This document shows positions 52,162 to 59,620 of a DNA stretch of 64,000 bases, piece by piece (the first letter of the stretch is position 1; every line of letters begins with the position of its first letter). The notes under the pieces are model-generated. The model did not search any database and had not been told where the DNA came from. It was given only the letters and a program-made list of their open reading frames with translations. The stretch is from Marinicauda salina. GTDB taxonomy: Bacteria > Pseudomonadota > Alphaproteobacteria > Caulobacterales > Maricaulaceae. The DNA lies in contig NZ_QEXV01000001.1 of NCBI RefSeq assembly GCF_003122085.1, positions 930,001 to 994,000 of the forward strand, in the 5' to 3' direction. The position numbers and the translations under genes were made by a program.

Positions 52162-54045
52162 GTGAAACGAACACTCATCTCGCTCGCTGCGGCGGCGGTT
52201 CTGTCCGCACCGGCGATCGCGCAGGACTATGCCGACTTCGCCGCCATCGAACTCGGCTGGCAGGTCGATCTGTCTCAGGACGGCCGCTACATCGCGCTGG
52301 GATGCGGGGCGGGCAACGAGCGCTCCCTGTGCATCTACGATCTGGTCGGCGGGGACGAGCCGCAGATCATGACGCCCCCGGACGACGCGCGCATCACCGG
52401 CGCCCGGTGGGCGAACGATCGCTATCTGCTGATCTATCTGAACACGCGGACGGAGTACGGAGGGCATTTCGTCAGCCGGGTCGCCAGCTATGACGTCGAG
52501 GAGGGCGACGCGGCGCTGATGATCACGGGAAGGGCTGGGACGCGCCGTCTCGACCAGATCGTCTCGCTCGATCTCGATGATCCCGAGCACATACTGATGC
52601 AGACCGTGACGACTATACTCCGGGTTCGCCTGGAGGACGGCCGGGACGAGAGGGTCGAACGCATTAGCAGCAGGACTTTCTTCCGCCGTATGTTCGACGC
52701 CAACGGCGAGCCGGTGGCGGATCTGCTCGCGGACGAGCGGCGTCGGGAGTTCGCCATCCGGCGGGTCGATGAGAGAGAGCCGGTCTATCTGGACGAGCAT
52801 CGCGGCGATGAACTGCCCAGCGTCTACCTCTCGGGCGCGCGCGATTCCCTCCTCATCCAGTTTCCGACGGGCTCGAACCGCGGGCTCAACCGCCTGGATC
52901 TGGAGACGGGCGAGCTCTCCCCGGCCGTCGACGAGTCGCTTCAGGGGGTGACGGTTTCTCCATTCCTCGACCCGTGGTCCCACGCTCTGGTCGGCGCGAG
53001 CATATTCGAGGACGATATGCCCGAGACGACCCTCTATGACGACGAGCTTGCGGACCTGGCGGAGGCGCTCTCAAGCGCGCTCGATGCGGATCATCTCAAT
53101 CTTCTGACGTGGTCGGCGGACAGGCAGGTCATCGCCTTCGAGACCCTTGAGCCCGGCCAGCCGGCCGATCTGTACGTGTTCCATCGCGAAGCCGGCCAGG
53201 TCAGCCGGCTTGGGTCGCAGGCCCCGCGCCTGGAAGGCCGAGCGCTCGGTCGCCAGATCGCGTTTTCCTACGAGGCCTCCGACGGGCTCGAGATCCCCGC
53301 CTATCTCACGCTTCCACCAGGAATGACGGAAGAGGACGGTCCATTCCCCCTCGTCGTCATGCCGCACGGCGGCCCGCAAAGCCGGGATCTGGCGGTCTTC
53401 GATTGGTGGGCGCAGGCCTACGCTTCGCTCGGCTACGCCGTGCTGCAGCCGAACTTCAGGGGCTCGGACGGCTATGGCCAGGAGTTCATCGAGGCCGGAT
53501 ACGGCGAGTTCGGCGGCAAGATGATCCAGGACAATATCGACGGCGCCCGGCATCTCGTGGAGGCGGGTATCGCCAGAGAAGGCGGCTATTGCGCCGCGGG
53601 CGCCTCATACGGCGGGTATGCCGCGCTGATGATGAGCATCCTCGATTCACAGAATGTCGTGTGCGTGATCGCCGTCGCCCCCGTGGTCGATGCGATCTCC
53701 CTGCTGGCGTCGGCTAATGAAACGGACAACGAATACGGCATGGATTACTGGGAGAACTATATCGGATCGCTTTACGTGAGCTCTGACGAGGTCGACCAAG
53801 TGTCCGCTCAGGCCCGCGCCCACGAGATCGACGCGCCCGTTCTGCTCATCCACGGCGACGAGGACTACACCGTGCCGCTGTCCCAATCCGAATGGATGGA
53901 GCGCGAAATGGAGGACGCCGGCGGCGAGGTCGAGCTGATCACCCTCGAGGGCGAGGACCACTATCTCGGCAAGGCGTCCTCGCGGCTGACCATTCTCGAG
54001 GAGTCGCGCGAGCTGCTGGAGCGCGCGCTGCCGGTGCTCGAATAG
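52162..54045 (+). CDS. S9 family peptidase, copy 2 (tandem paralogue)
   Basis: A 627-residue paralogue of the gene at 50093. It starts with GTG, otherwise with the same leader type (KRTLISLAAAAVLSAPAIA). Catalytic Ser in AGASYGGYAAL, Asp in HGDEDYTVP and His in GEDHYL are intact, so both copies should be active. It is shorter because about 20 residues are missing in the propeller region (around residues 95-180). The last 95 bp differ from copy 1 at a single position, although earlier parts differ more, which suggests recent gene conversion. Confidence 0.92.
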   Translation: MKRTLISLAAAAVLSAPAIAQDYADFAAIELGWQVDLSQDGRYIALGCGAGNERSLCIYDLVGGDEPQIMTPPDDARITGARWANDRYLLIYLNTRTEYGGHFVSRVASYDVEEGDAALMITGRAGTRRLDQIVSLDLDDPEHILMQTVTTILRVRLEDGRDERVERISSRTFFRRMFDANGEPVADLLADERRREFAIRRVDEREPVYLDEHRGDELPSVYLSGARDSLLIQFPTGSNRGLNRLDLETGELSPAVDESLQGVTVSPFLDPWSHALVGASIFEDDMPETTLYDDELADLAEALSSALDADHLNLLTWSADRQVIAFETLEPGQPADLYVFHREAGQVSRLGSQAPRLEGRALGRQIAFSYEASDGLEIPAYLTLPPGMTEEDGPFPLVVMPHGGPQSRDLAVFDWWAQAYASLGYAVLQPNFRGSDGYGQEFIEAGYGEFGGKMIQDNIDGARHLVEAGIAREGGYCAAGASYGGYAALMMSILDSQNVVCVIAVAPVVDAISLLASANETDNEYGMDYWENYIGSLYVSSDEVDQVSAQARAHEIDAPVLLIHGDEDYTVPLSQSEWMEREMEDAGGEVELITLEGEDHYLGKASSRLTILEESRELLERALPVLE

Positions 54046-54065
54046 ACCGGGCCCGGGGACCCCGT

Positions 54066-54284
54066 CTAGAGGCGCGGCCGGCCTTGGCCGGTCTCGATGC
54101 CGAAAAAGCTCAGGAAGTGCGCGCCGACGACCAGCACAAAGGCGCCGGCGAAGATCGCCACCAGCGTCCAGGGCACGAGGCGCGGGCCCTTAAGCGGGTC
54201 GGCGGGCCGGCCGCCGCGCCACGCCGCCAGCGCGAACAGAGCCAGTCCGGCGATCATCAGGATCACGGTGACGGTCAGGTTCAT
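54066..54284 (-). CDS. small membrane protein (72 aa, two helices)
   Basis: Two hydrophobic helices (TVTVILMIAGLALFALAAW and PWTLVAIFAGAFVLVVGAHFL) separated by a polar, proline-containing loop. The ATG at 54284 lies inside the 3' end of the glycosyltransferase gene with a 95-bp overlap, so translation may be coupled. No family was recognised. Convergent with the S9 gene copy 2, with 20 bp between stops. Confidence 0.6.
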   Translation of the reverse strand: MNLTVTVILMIAGLALFALAAWRGGRPADPLKGPRLVPWTLVAIFAGAFVLVVGAHFLSFFGIETGQGRPRL

Positions 54285-55719
54285 TGACGGGCTCCCGCGC
54301 GACGCGGCTCACCCCGTGACGCGTCTTGGCCCACACATAGGGCGCGGCGGCGAGCTCGCGCAAGGCGCGCAGCATGGCCGGCCATTGCAGGAGCCAGTAG
54401 GCGGGCATCGCCGCGACCGCCCGCGGCCGCGGCGTGAACCCGGCGCGTCGCGCGCCGGAGGCCGCCGCCGCCATCGCGCAGGCGTAACCCGTCGCGAGCC
54501 CGGCCGCCGCGACGGCGACCGGCCAGCCCGAGACGAGGCCCGCCGCCCAGGCGCCCGCTCCGAGCAGGACGCCGAGGGTCGCCGGGGCGTGGATCATCGC
54601 GCTCAGGACATTGGCGCCGAGGGTGAGCTGCAGCGCGAGCACGCCGCCGGGGCCGGCCGCGGCGGCCAGCCCGCGCGGGTCGCGCATCTGGACGAGCCAG
54701 GTCGCGAGATGGCCCTTGAGCCAGCGGCTGCGCTGCGCCGTCCAGGCGGCCCGCGCCACCGGCGCCTCCTCCAGCGTGCCCGGTTCGATCAGCCCGCAGC
54801 GCCAGCCGTCGCGGGCGAGCCGAAAGCCGAGATCGGCGTCCTCGGTCACGTTGAACGGATCCCAGGCCCCGCAGGCCTCGAGCGCGCTCCGCCGGAACAC
54901 GTTGCTCGTGCCCCCGAGCGGCAGCGGCCAGCCGAGCCGCCGGCACAGCGGCAGCAGGGCGTGGAAGTGCGCGGCGTATTCCAGCGCGAACTGGCCCGTC
55001 AGCCAGGTTTCGCCCCGGTTGTACCAGCCAAGCGGCGCCTGCATGCAGCCGAGGCGCGCGTCTGCGGCGAAGGCCTCGGCCGCGGCGCGCAGCTGGTCGG
55101 GCGCGGGCGCGTCCTCGGCGTCGTAGACGGCGACGAGCTCGCCGCGCGCCTCGGCGAGCGCGACGTTGAGCGCCTTCGGCTTGGTGCGCGGGCCGACGGC
55201 GGCGATCTCGATCACCCGCGCGCCGCATCGCGCCGCCGCGGCGTGCGCGGCGGCCAGCGTCTCGGCGTCGTCGGCCTCGATCGCGAGCAGGATCTCCAGC
55301 CGGTCGGCGGGATAGTCCGTCGCGGCGAGATGCGCGCAGAGATCGCCGACGACCTCGGCCTCGCGATGCAGCGCGGCGATGACCGAGACGGCGGGCAGGG
55401 CCTCGTCGGACAGGGGGCGGCGCGCATCGTATCGCGGCGGGGCGAGCGCAGCGGCGAGGCGCAGGAGGCTGACCGCCGCGAACACGGCGCCGCCCAGCGC
55501 GCCCGCGGCGATCAGCATGACGCCCGGCGCAAGGAGGGTCGCGCCGAGCGCGAACAGGCCCGGACCGGCGATGAGCGCGGCGGGCGGGGACAGCCGGGAT
55601 CGCGCGCTCGCCTCGGGCCTGTGCTCGATGAGGTGGAAAGCCGCACGCCAGGCCTGGCGGGCCCGCGTTCGCGACGACGGGGCGTGCGACCGGATCGAGC
55701 GCGTTCGCGCGTCAGCCAT
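54190..55719 (-). CDS. family 2 glycosyltransferase, membrane-bound
   Basis: A 509-residue processive-type GT2 protein. Two helices near residues 40-95 are followed by the catalytic domain: VSVIAALHREAEVV, the DxD-like VYDAEDAPAPDQ, the acceptor motif TEDADLGFRLARDG and QRSRWLKG (the QxxRW box), then helices at the C-terminus. This order resembles cellulose synthase-like and N-acetylglucosaminyl transferases that build extracellular polysaccharide. The last 30 or so residues are coded inside the overlapping small membrane protein gene and look like shadow coding (Arg-rich), so the ancestral stop may have been earlier. The ATG at 55719 follows GGGGCGAGG. Confidence 0.87.
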   Translation of the reverse strand: MADARTRSIRSHAPSSRTRARQAWRAAFHLIEHRPEASARSRLSPPAALIAGPGLFALGATLLAPGVMLIAAGALGGAVFAAVSLLRLAAALAPPRYDARRPLSDEALPAVSVIAALHREAEVVGDLCAHLAATDYPADRLEILLAIEADDAETLAAAHAAAARCGARVIEIAAVGPRTKPKALNVALAEARGELVAVYDAEDAPAPDQLRAAAEAFAADARLGCMQAPLGWYNRGETWLTGQFALEYAAHFHALLPLCRRLGWPLPLGGTSNVFRRSALEACGAWDPFNVTEDADLGFRLARDGWRCGLIEPGTLEEAPVARAAWTAQRSRWLKGHLATWLVQMRDPRGLAAAAGPGGVLALQLTLGANVLSAMIHAPATLGVLLGAGAWAAGLVSGWPVAVAAAGLATGYACAMAAAASGARRAGFTPRPRAVAAMPAYWLLQWPAMLRALRELAAAPYVWAKTRHGVSRVAREPVNEPDRHRDPDDRRTGSVRAGGVARRPARRPA

Positions 55720-55783
55720 GCCGCCTCGCCCCGTGCAGCCACCCAAGGCCGCATTCATACACCAAATGCGTGCAGAGAGCGAA

Positions 55784-56281
55784 TCAGCACTCTTTGGGGT
55801 TGAACAGGAGGACCCGCTCGCGCGCGCGCAGCGCCGGCGCGGCCGCATCGACGGCGAAGGCCGCCGCGGCGGCCGTGGGCCAGCCGCGCGGCAGTCCCTG
55901 ATTGTCGCCAGCGGCGGCGGCCAGCCCGTGAACGAAGGCGCCGATCCCCGGGTTGTGCCCGACCAGCACGATGCGCTCGGCGCCGTCGGCGAAGGCTTCG
56001 CGGGCGGCGCGCTCGAGCATGTCCTGAGAGGCGTGATAGAGCGCCATCGGATCGTCGACGGCGGGATCGCCCAGCGCCGGCGCGATGCGCGCCCAGGTTT
56101 CGCGGGTCCGCCGCGACGGCGAGACCAGCGCGCGGTCGGCTTTCAAGCCGGCGCCGGCCAGCGCCGCTCCGGCGCGGTCGGCGTCGGCGCGGCCGCGCTC
56201 GGTCAGCCCGCGCTCGAAATCGTCCTCGGCGTCCATCCGGTCGACGGCCTTGGCGTGGCGGACGAGGATGATCACGGGCAT
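55784..56281 (-). CDS. SixA-like phosphohistidine phosphatase (histidine phosphatase superfamily)
   Basis: A 165-residue branch-1 histidine phosphatase. The catalytic motif is RHAKAVD (RHG-like) near residue 8, further conserved residues are SPSRRTRETW and GHNPG (the second catalytic His). SixA-type enzymes remove phosphate from phosphohistidine in phosphotransfer proteins. Length fits SixA (about 160). Target is not known. It stands between the glycosyltransferase and peroxiredoxin genes. Confidence 0.85.
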   Translation of the reverse strand: MPVIILVRHAKAVDRMDAEDDFERGLTERGRADADRAGAALAGAGLKADRALVSPSRRTRETWARIAPALGDPAVDDPMALYHASQDMLERAAREAFADGAERIVLVGHNPGIGAFVHGLAAAAGDNQGLPRGWPTAAAAAFAVDAAAPALRARERVLLFNPKEC

Positions 56282-56411
56282 GATGCGACGCTGTCCTGTT
56301 TCGCGCGAACCGGCGCGATAGCAACCACGCCGGCGGGGTTGCGTCCAGAGCCTCGCCGTCTCAAGTAGACATCGAACGTCCCGACCCCTCCAGACCGAAA
56401 GGAGCCTCGCC

Positions 56412-57047
56412 ATGGGTCTTTTGCTCGGCGACACCGCCCCCGACTTCGAAGCCGAAACCACCGACGGCAAGATCAGTTTCCACGACTGGATCGGCGATGA
56501 CTGGGTGGTCTTCTTCTCCCACCCGGCCGACTACACGCCGGTCTGCACGACCGAGCTCGGCTACACCGCCAAGCTCAAGGAAGAGCTCGCCAAGCGGAAC
56601 GCGAAGGCCATCGCGCTGTCCATCGATCCGATCGAGGATCACGAGGGCTGGATCAAGGACATCGAGGAGACGCAGGGCTGCACGGTCGACTTCCCGATCA
56701 TCGCCGACGTCGACAAGTCGGTGTCCGAACTCTACCAGATGATCCATCCGAAGGCGGATCCGAAGGTCACCGTCCGCGCGGTCTACGTCATCGATCCGAA
56801 CAAGAAGATCCGCGCCACCTTCACCTATCCCCCGAGCGCGGGCCGGAATTTCGACGAGATCCTGCGGCTCATCGACTCGCTGCAGCTGACCGACGGCTAC
56901 AAGGTCGCCACGCCGGTCAACTGGCGCGCGGGCGAGGACGTCATCATCGTCCCGACCCTGTCCGACGAGGACGCCGACAAGCTGTTCCCGAAGGGCTACA
57001 AGAAGATCAAGCCCTATCTGCGCACTACGCCGCAGCCGAACAAGTAA
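56412..57047 (+). CDS. 1-Cys peroxiredoxin (Prx6/AhpC-TSA family)
   Basis: A 211-residue peroxidase. The peroxidatic Cys is in PVCTTE, within HPADYTPVCTTELG near residue 40, and the C-terminal arm PVNWRAGEDVIIVPTLSDEDA is typical of the Prx6 group, which reduces H2O2 and lipid or organic peroxides. No resolving Cys in the usual place is seen. The gene is monocistronic, with good GGAG before the ATG and a strong terminator after it. Confidence 0.94.
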   Translation: MGLLLGDTAPDFEAETTDGKISFHDWIGDDWVVFFSHPADYTPVCTTELGYTAKLKEELAKRNAKAIALSIDPIEDHEGWIKDIEETQGCTVDFPIIADVDKSVSELYQMIHPKADPKVTVRAVYVIDPNKKIRATFTYPPSAGRNFDEILRLIDSLQLTDGYKVATPVNWRAGEDVIIVPTLSDEDADKLFPKGYKKIKPYLRTTPQPNK

Positions 57048-57074
57048 ACCTTCCAGGCGCTTGCGATCATCGAG

Positions 57075-57109
57075 CGGCCGGTCCCGACCCCGGGGCCGGC
57101 CGTTTTTTT
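57075..57109 (+). terminator. rho-independent terminator of the peroxiredoxin gene
   Basis: CGGCCGG and CCGGCCG form the outer stem, the loop contains a further CCCCGGGG-like segment, and seven T follow directly. It ends 10 bp before the first of three operator-like palindromes. Confidence 0.92.
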
Positions 57110-57119
57110 GCGCGAGATT

Positions 57120-57176
57120 GTCAAGGCCACTTGACGTCAAGCTCACTTGACGATACATCAGTCAAGCGAACTTGAC
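57120..57176. promoter_or_regulatory. triple palindrome cluster (GTCAAG-N4-CTTGAC) upstream of the amidohydrolase gene
   Basis: Three copies of the 16-bp palindrome: GTCAAGGCCACTTGAC (57120-57135), GTCAAGCTCACTTGAC (57136-57151) and GTCAAGCGAACTTGAC (57161-57176). The first two abut exactly, the third follows after 9 bp. A TTGACG at 57131-57136 with a TACATC 17 bp later would place a sigma70 promoter under them. They are probably the operators of a dimeric repressor, most simply the XRE protein encoded at 59388. Confidence 0.7.
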
Positions 57177-57193
57177 AATCACAGGAGAGGTTC

Positions 57194-58663
57194 ATGTCGC
57201 GAAGGGTCTGGCTCACGGGAACCGCGTCGGCGGCGGCGTTATGTCTCGCCGCGTGCGCGCAAACGATCTCCGACGCGGCGCCGCCGCGCGGAGCGCTTTA
57301 TTCCGGTTTCACGCTGGTCGACCCAGTCGAACGAACCGTGGCCGAGGACGCCTGGCTGGTCGTGGAGAACGGGCGCATCGCCGATTTCGGCCACGGAAGA
57401 ATGCCGGACGGAGCCTTCCTCGAACGGCGCGACCTGTCCGGCCATTACGCGCTCCCCGGTTTCATCGACGTGCACGGTCATATCACCGCCGGTCCGCATG
57501 CGGTCGAGATCGTGGACGGCCAGCCCGTCATAACCATGGACAGCGACGACGCGATCACCGAGTTCAACGCTCGCATGGCCCTGGCCTTCGGCGTGACGAC
57601 GGTGCGCAATCCCGGCGCCGATCCCGAAGCGAGCGCGGCCTATGACAGGCGGATCGCTTCAGGCGAATGGATCGGGCCCGCAGCACTCCACGCCGGCGCC
57701 GTCATCGAGCCCCCGCCCATGGGCGGCGACGCTGTCGCCTATCCGCGCACGGAAGCCGAATGGGACCAGGAAGCCGCGCGCCAGGCGGCGCTCGGCATGC
57801 GGTACTTCAAGCTGTACACGGGCCTGAGCGAAGACGAGCTGGCGGCTGGGGTCGCGGCGGCGCGCGCCCACGGGCTTGAACCGATCGCCCATCTTGACGC
57901 CGTCAGCTGGACCCGCGCCGTCGAGCTGGGGGTGGCGGGCCTGCTGCATGCGCTGCCGACTAGTCAGGAGCTGCTCGAACCCGGCGCCCGGGAGGAATTC
58001 ATCGAACTGCGCGGCGCGGACTCGCGCTTCATGTATCAGTGGTTCGAGCGCGTCGATTTCGACGGGCCGCGGATGCAGCGCCTGTTCGACGTCTTGGTCG
58101 AAACCGGGACGACGGTCGATCTGACGCTTCAGGTCAATAAGCTGATGACCGGGCCTGATGCGCTGGATCGCATCTATCCGGCCGAGCACCGCGCCTACAT
58201 TCATCCGCGAACGCTCGCCGGGCTGCTGCAGTTCGCATCCGCGGCGATGACCGGCTGGACCGATGAGGACACAAGACGCGCCCAAGCCGCCATGGATAAC
58301 GTGTACGAGTTCGCGCACCGCCTCGACGATGCGGGCGTGCCCATCGGCGTGGGCACGGACGGGCCAGGCGGCGGACCCTTCTTCGCGACCGAGTTGGAAA
58401 TCATGGTCGAGGGCGGCTTCGAGCCTTGGCGGGTGCTGGAGCTCGCGACCGCCGGCGGCGCACGCGTCATGGGGCTGGAGAACGAGACCGGCCGCTGGGC
58501 CGATGGCTACCAGGCGGATGTGGTGTTTTTGCGCGCCAACCCGCTTCACGAGATCTCCGCCTCCCGCGAGGTGGCGTGGGTCATGACCGACGGCGTTCTG
58601 CACAGCTTCGACGACCTCGCCGGCAATCTCGGCGCGGTCTCCGACCGATCGAACGTCCAGTAA
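57194..58663 (+). CDS. amidohydrolase-family lipoprotein
   Basis: A 489-residue metal-dependent hydrolase. The leader ends in LCLAAC (Cys near residue 21). Metal ligands are in PGFIDVHGHITAG (HxH, near residue 95), FKLYTG (possible carboxylated Lys), HLDAVS, and the Asp in GVGTDGPGGG. It belongs to the same broad group as the protein at 9667 and acts in the cell envelope; substrate unknown. AGGAGAGG lies before the ATG. It is preceded by three palindromes and followed by a fourth, and is probably the first gene of the cluster ending with the XRE regulator. Confidence 0.86.
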   Translation: MSRRVWLTGTASAAALCLAACAQTISDAAPPRGALYSGFTLVDPVERTVAEDAWLVVENGRIADFGHGRMPDGAFLERRDLSGHYALPGFIDVHGHITAGPHAVEIVDGQPVITMDSDDAITEFNARMALAFGVTTVRNPGADPEASAAYDRRIASGEWIGPAALHAGAVIEPPPMGGDAVAYPRTEAEWDQEAARQAALGMRYFKLYTGLSEDELAAGVAAARAHGLEPIAHLDAVSWTRAVELGVAGLLHALPTSQELLEPGAREEFIELRGADSRFMYQWFERVDFDGPRMQRLFDVLVETGTTVDLTLQVNKLMTGPDALDRIYPAEHRAYIHPRTLAGLLQFASAAMTGWTDEDTRRAQAAMDNVYEFAHRLDDAGVPIGVGTDGPGGGPFFATELEIMVEGGFEPWRVLELATAGGARVMGLENETGRWADGYQADVVFLRANPLHEISASREVAWVMTDGVLHSFDDLAGNLGAVSDRSNVQ

Positions 58664-58672
58664 ATCGCAGAC

Positions 58673-58688
58673 GTCAAGCTCACTTGAC
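58673..58688. promoter_or_regulatory. fourth copy of the GTCAAG-N4-CTTGAC palindrome
   Basis: GTCAAGCTCACTTGAC lies between the amidohydrolase stop and the next start, and is identical to the middle copy at 57136-57151. It ends exactly 17 nt before the ATG at 58706, the same spacing as the third copy has to the amidohydrolase ATG. Confidence 0.7.
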
Positions 58689-58705
58689 AAACGGGAGAAA
58701 TCGCC

Positions 58706-58960
58706 ATGAGTTTCAAGCAACGCCTGCGCGGATTCGTCGGCGTGTTCGCCGCCGCCGTCGTGTTCCTCGCCTGGGCCGGCGTCGCCGCCGTCTGGGCGGC
58801 CGACATGCCGACGGCGATCTTCACCGCCGCGGTGGTCGTCGCCGCCTTCGCGACCGAAGGCGCGATTTGGGTCGCCGCCGTCGTGCTCGGCTGGTCGCTG
58901 TTCGAAAACCGCCGCGCGCTCTGGCGCCGGCTGACCGGCGGAAAGCAGGGAGAAGCTTGA
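58706..58960 (+). CDS. small membrane protein (84 aa, two helices)
   Basis: Two helices (FVGVFAAAVVFLAWAGVAAVW and IFTAAVVVAAFATEGAIWVAAVVLGWSLF), a basic C-terminal tail (RRALWRRLTGGKQGEA) and GGGAGA before the ATG. The stop overlaps the next start by one base. Its place between an operator-like palindrome and an XRE regulator suggests a partner role in the regulated unit. No family was recognised. Confidence 0.72.
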   Translation: MSFKQRLRGFVGVFAAAVVFLAWAGVAAVWAADMPTAIFTAAVVVAAFATEGAIWVAAVVLGWSLFENRRALWRRLTGGKQGEA

Positions 58961-59391
58961 TGGTCAGAGTGATCCTGGAGGCGAGCTCGGCGCCGCCGGC
59001 GGCGCGGCGGCGCTACATCGTCCGCTCGACGGCGCTGTCGGTTCTGTTCGGCGGCCTCATCATCGCCACCGCGATCCTCTCCAAGTCGGGCGCGGGAACG
59101 GGCTTGGTGCTGGCGCTCTGGGCGGCCTGCTGCCTGGCGCTCGCCGGCCTCGCCTACGAGTTCGTCGCGCTGATGCGGTCGCTGGATGAGCTTCAGATCC
59201 GCATCCATCTCGCAGCGCTGGCCATCGCCTTCGGCGCGGTGAGCGGGGTGGTGACGATGGCGGGCATGGCGGCGGGCTTCCTCGGCGCGGAAGGCTCGGA
59301 CTGGCCGTTCCTGTTCGCCGCCGCGGCGATGCCCGGCGGGGCGATCGGCTACATCATCGTTCTTCAGTTCGCCCAAAGGCGCTACGAATGA
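58960..59391 (+). CDS. four-helix membrane protein (143 aa)
   Basis: After a short cytoplasmic start (MVRVILEASSAPPAARRRY) come four predicted helices. The second and third are joined by FVALMRSLDELQIRIHLAA, a charged linker. Such small membrane proteins are often found directly in front of short XRE regulators in diverse bacteria, sometimes as the gene under control. The ATG is in the sequence TTGATG, overlapping the stop of the previous gene; the stop overlaps the start of the regulator gene by 4 bp (ATGA). Function unknown. Confidence 0.72.
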   Translation: MVRVILEASSAPPAARRRYIVRSTALSVLFGGLIIATAILSKSGAGTGLVLALWAACCLALAGLAYEFVALMRSLDELQIRIHLAALAIAFGAVSGVVTMAGMAAGFLGAEGSDWPFLFAAAAMPGGAIGYIIVLQFAQRRYE

Positions 59392-59585
59392 AGAACATCC
59401 TCCGCGAATTGAGAGCCGAGCACGGCTGGAGCCAGCAGGCGCTCGCCGACGAGCTGGGCGTGTCCCGCCAGACGGTCAACGCGCTGGAGCGGGGCAAGTA
59501 CGATCCCTCCCTGCCGCTGGCCTTCCGCATCGCGCGGGTCTTCGGCAAGCCGATCGAGGACATCTTCGACGACGAGCAGGCGTAG
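59388..59585 (+). CDS. XRE-family transcriptional regulator (65 aa)
   Basis: A single helix-turn-helix domain: LRAEHGWSQQALADELGVSRQTVNALERGKYDPS, followed by the dimerisation part LAFRIARVFGKPIEDIFDDE. This is the short YgzD-like type, which acts as a dimer on palindromes. It is the last gene of the overlapping set, and the four GTCAAG-N4-CTTGAC palindromes upstream of the first and second genes are good candidates for its binding sites. Direct evidence for binding is absent. Confidence 0.92.
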   Translation: MKNILRELRAEHGWSQQALADELGVSRQTVNALERGKYDPSLPLAFRIARVFGKPIEDIFDDEQA

Positions 59586-59620
59586 GAAGCCCGTTGCAAC
59601 GCGGCGCGGGGTGAGGGAAT

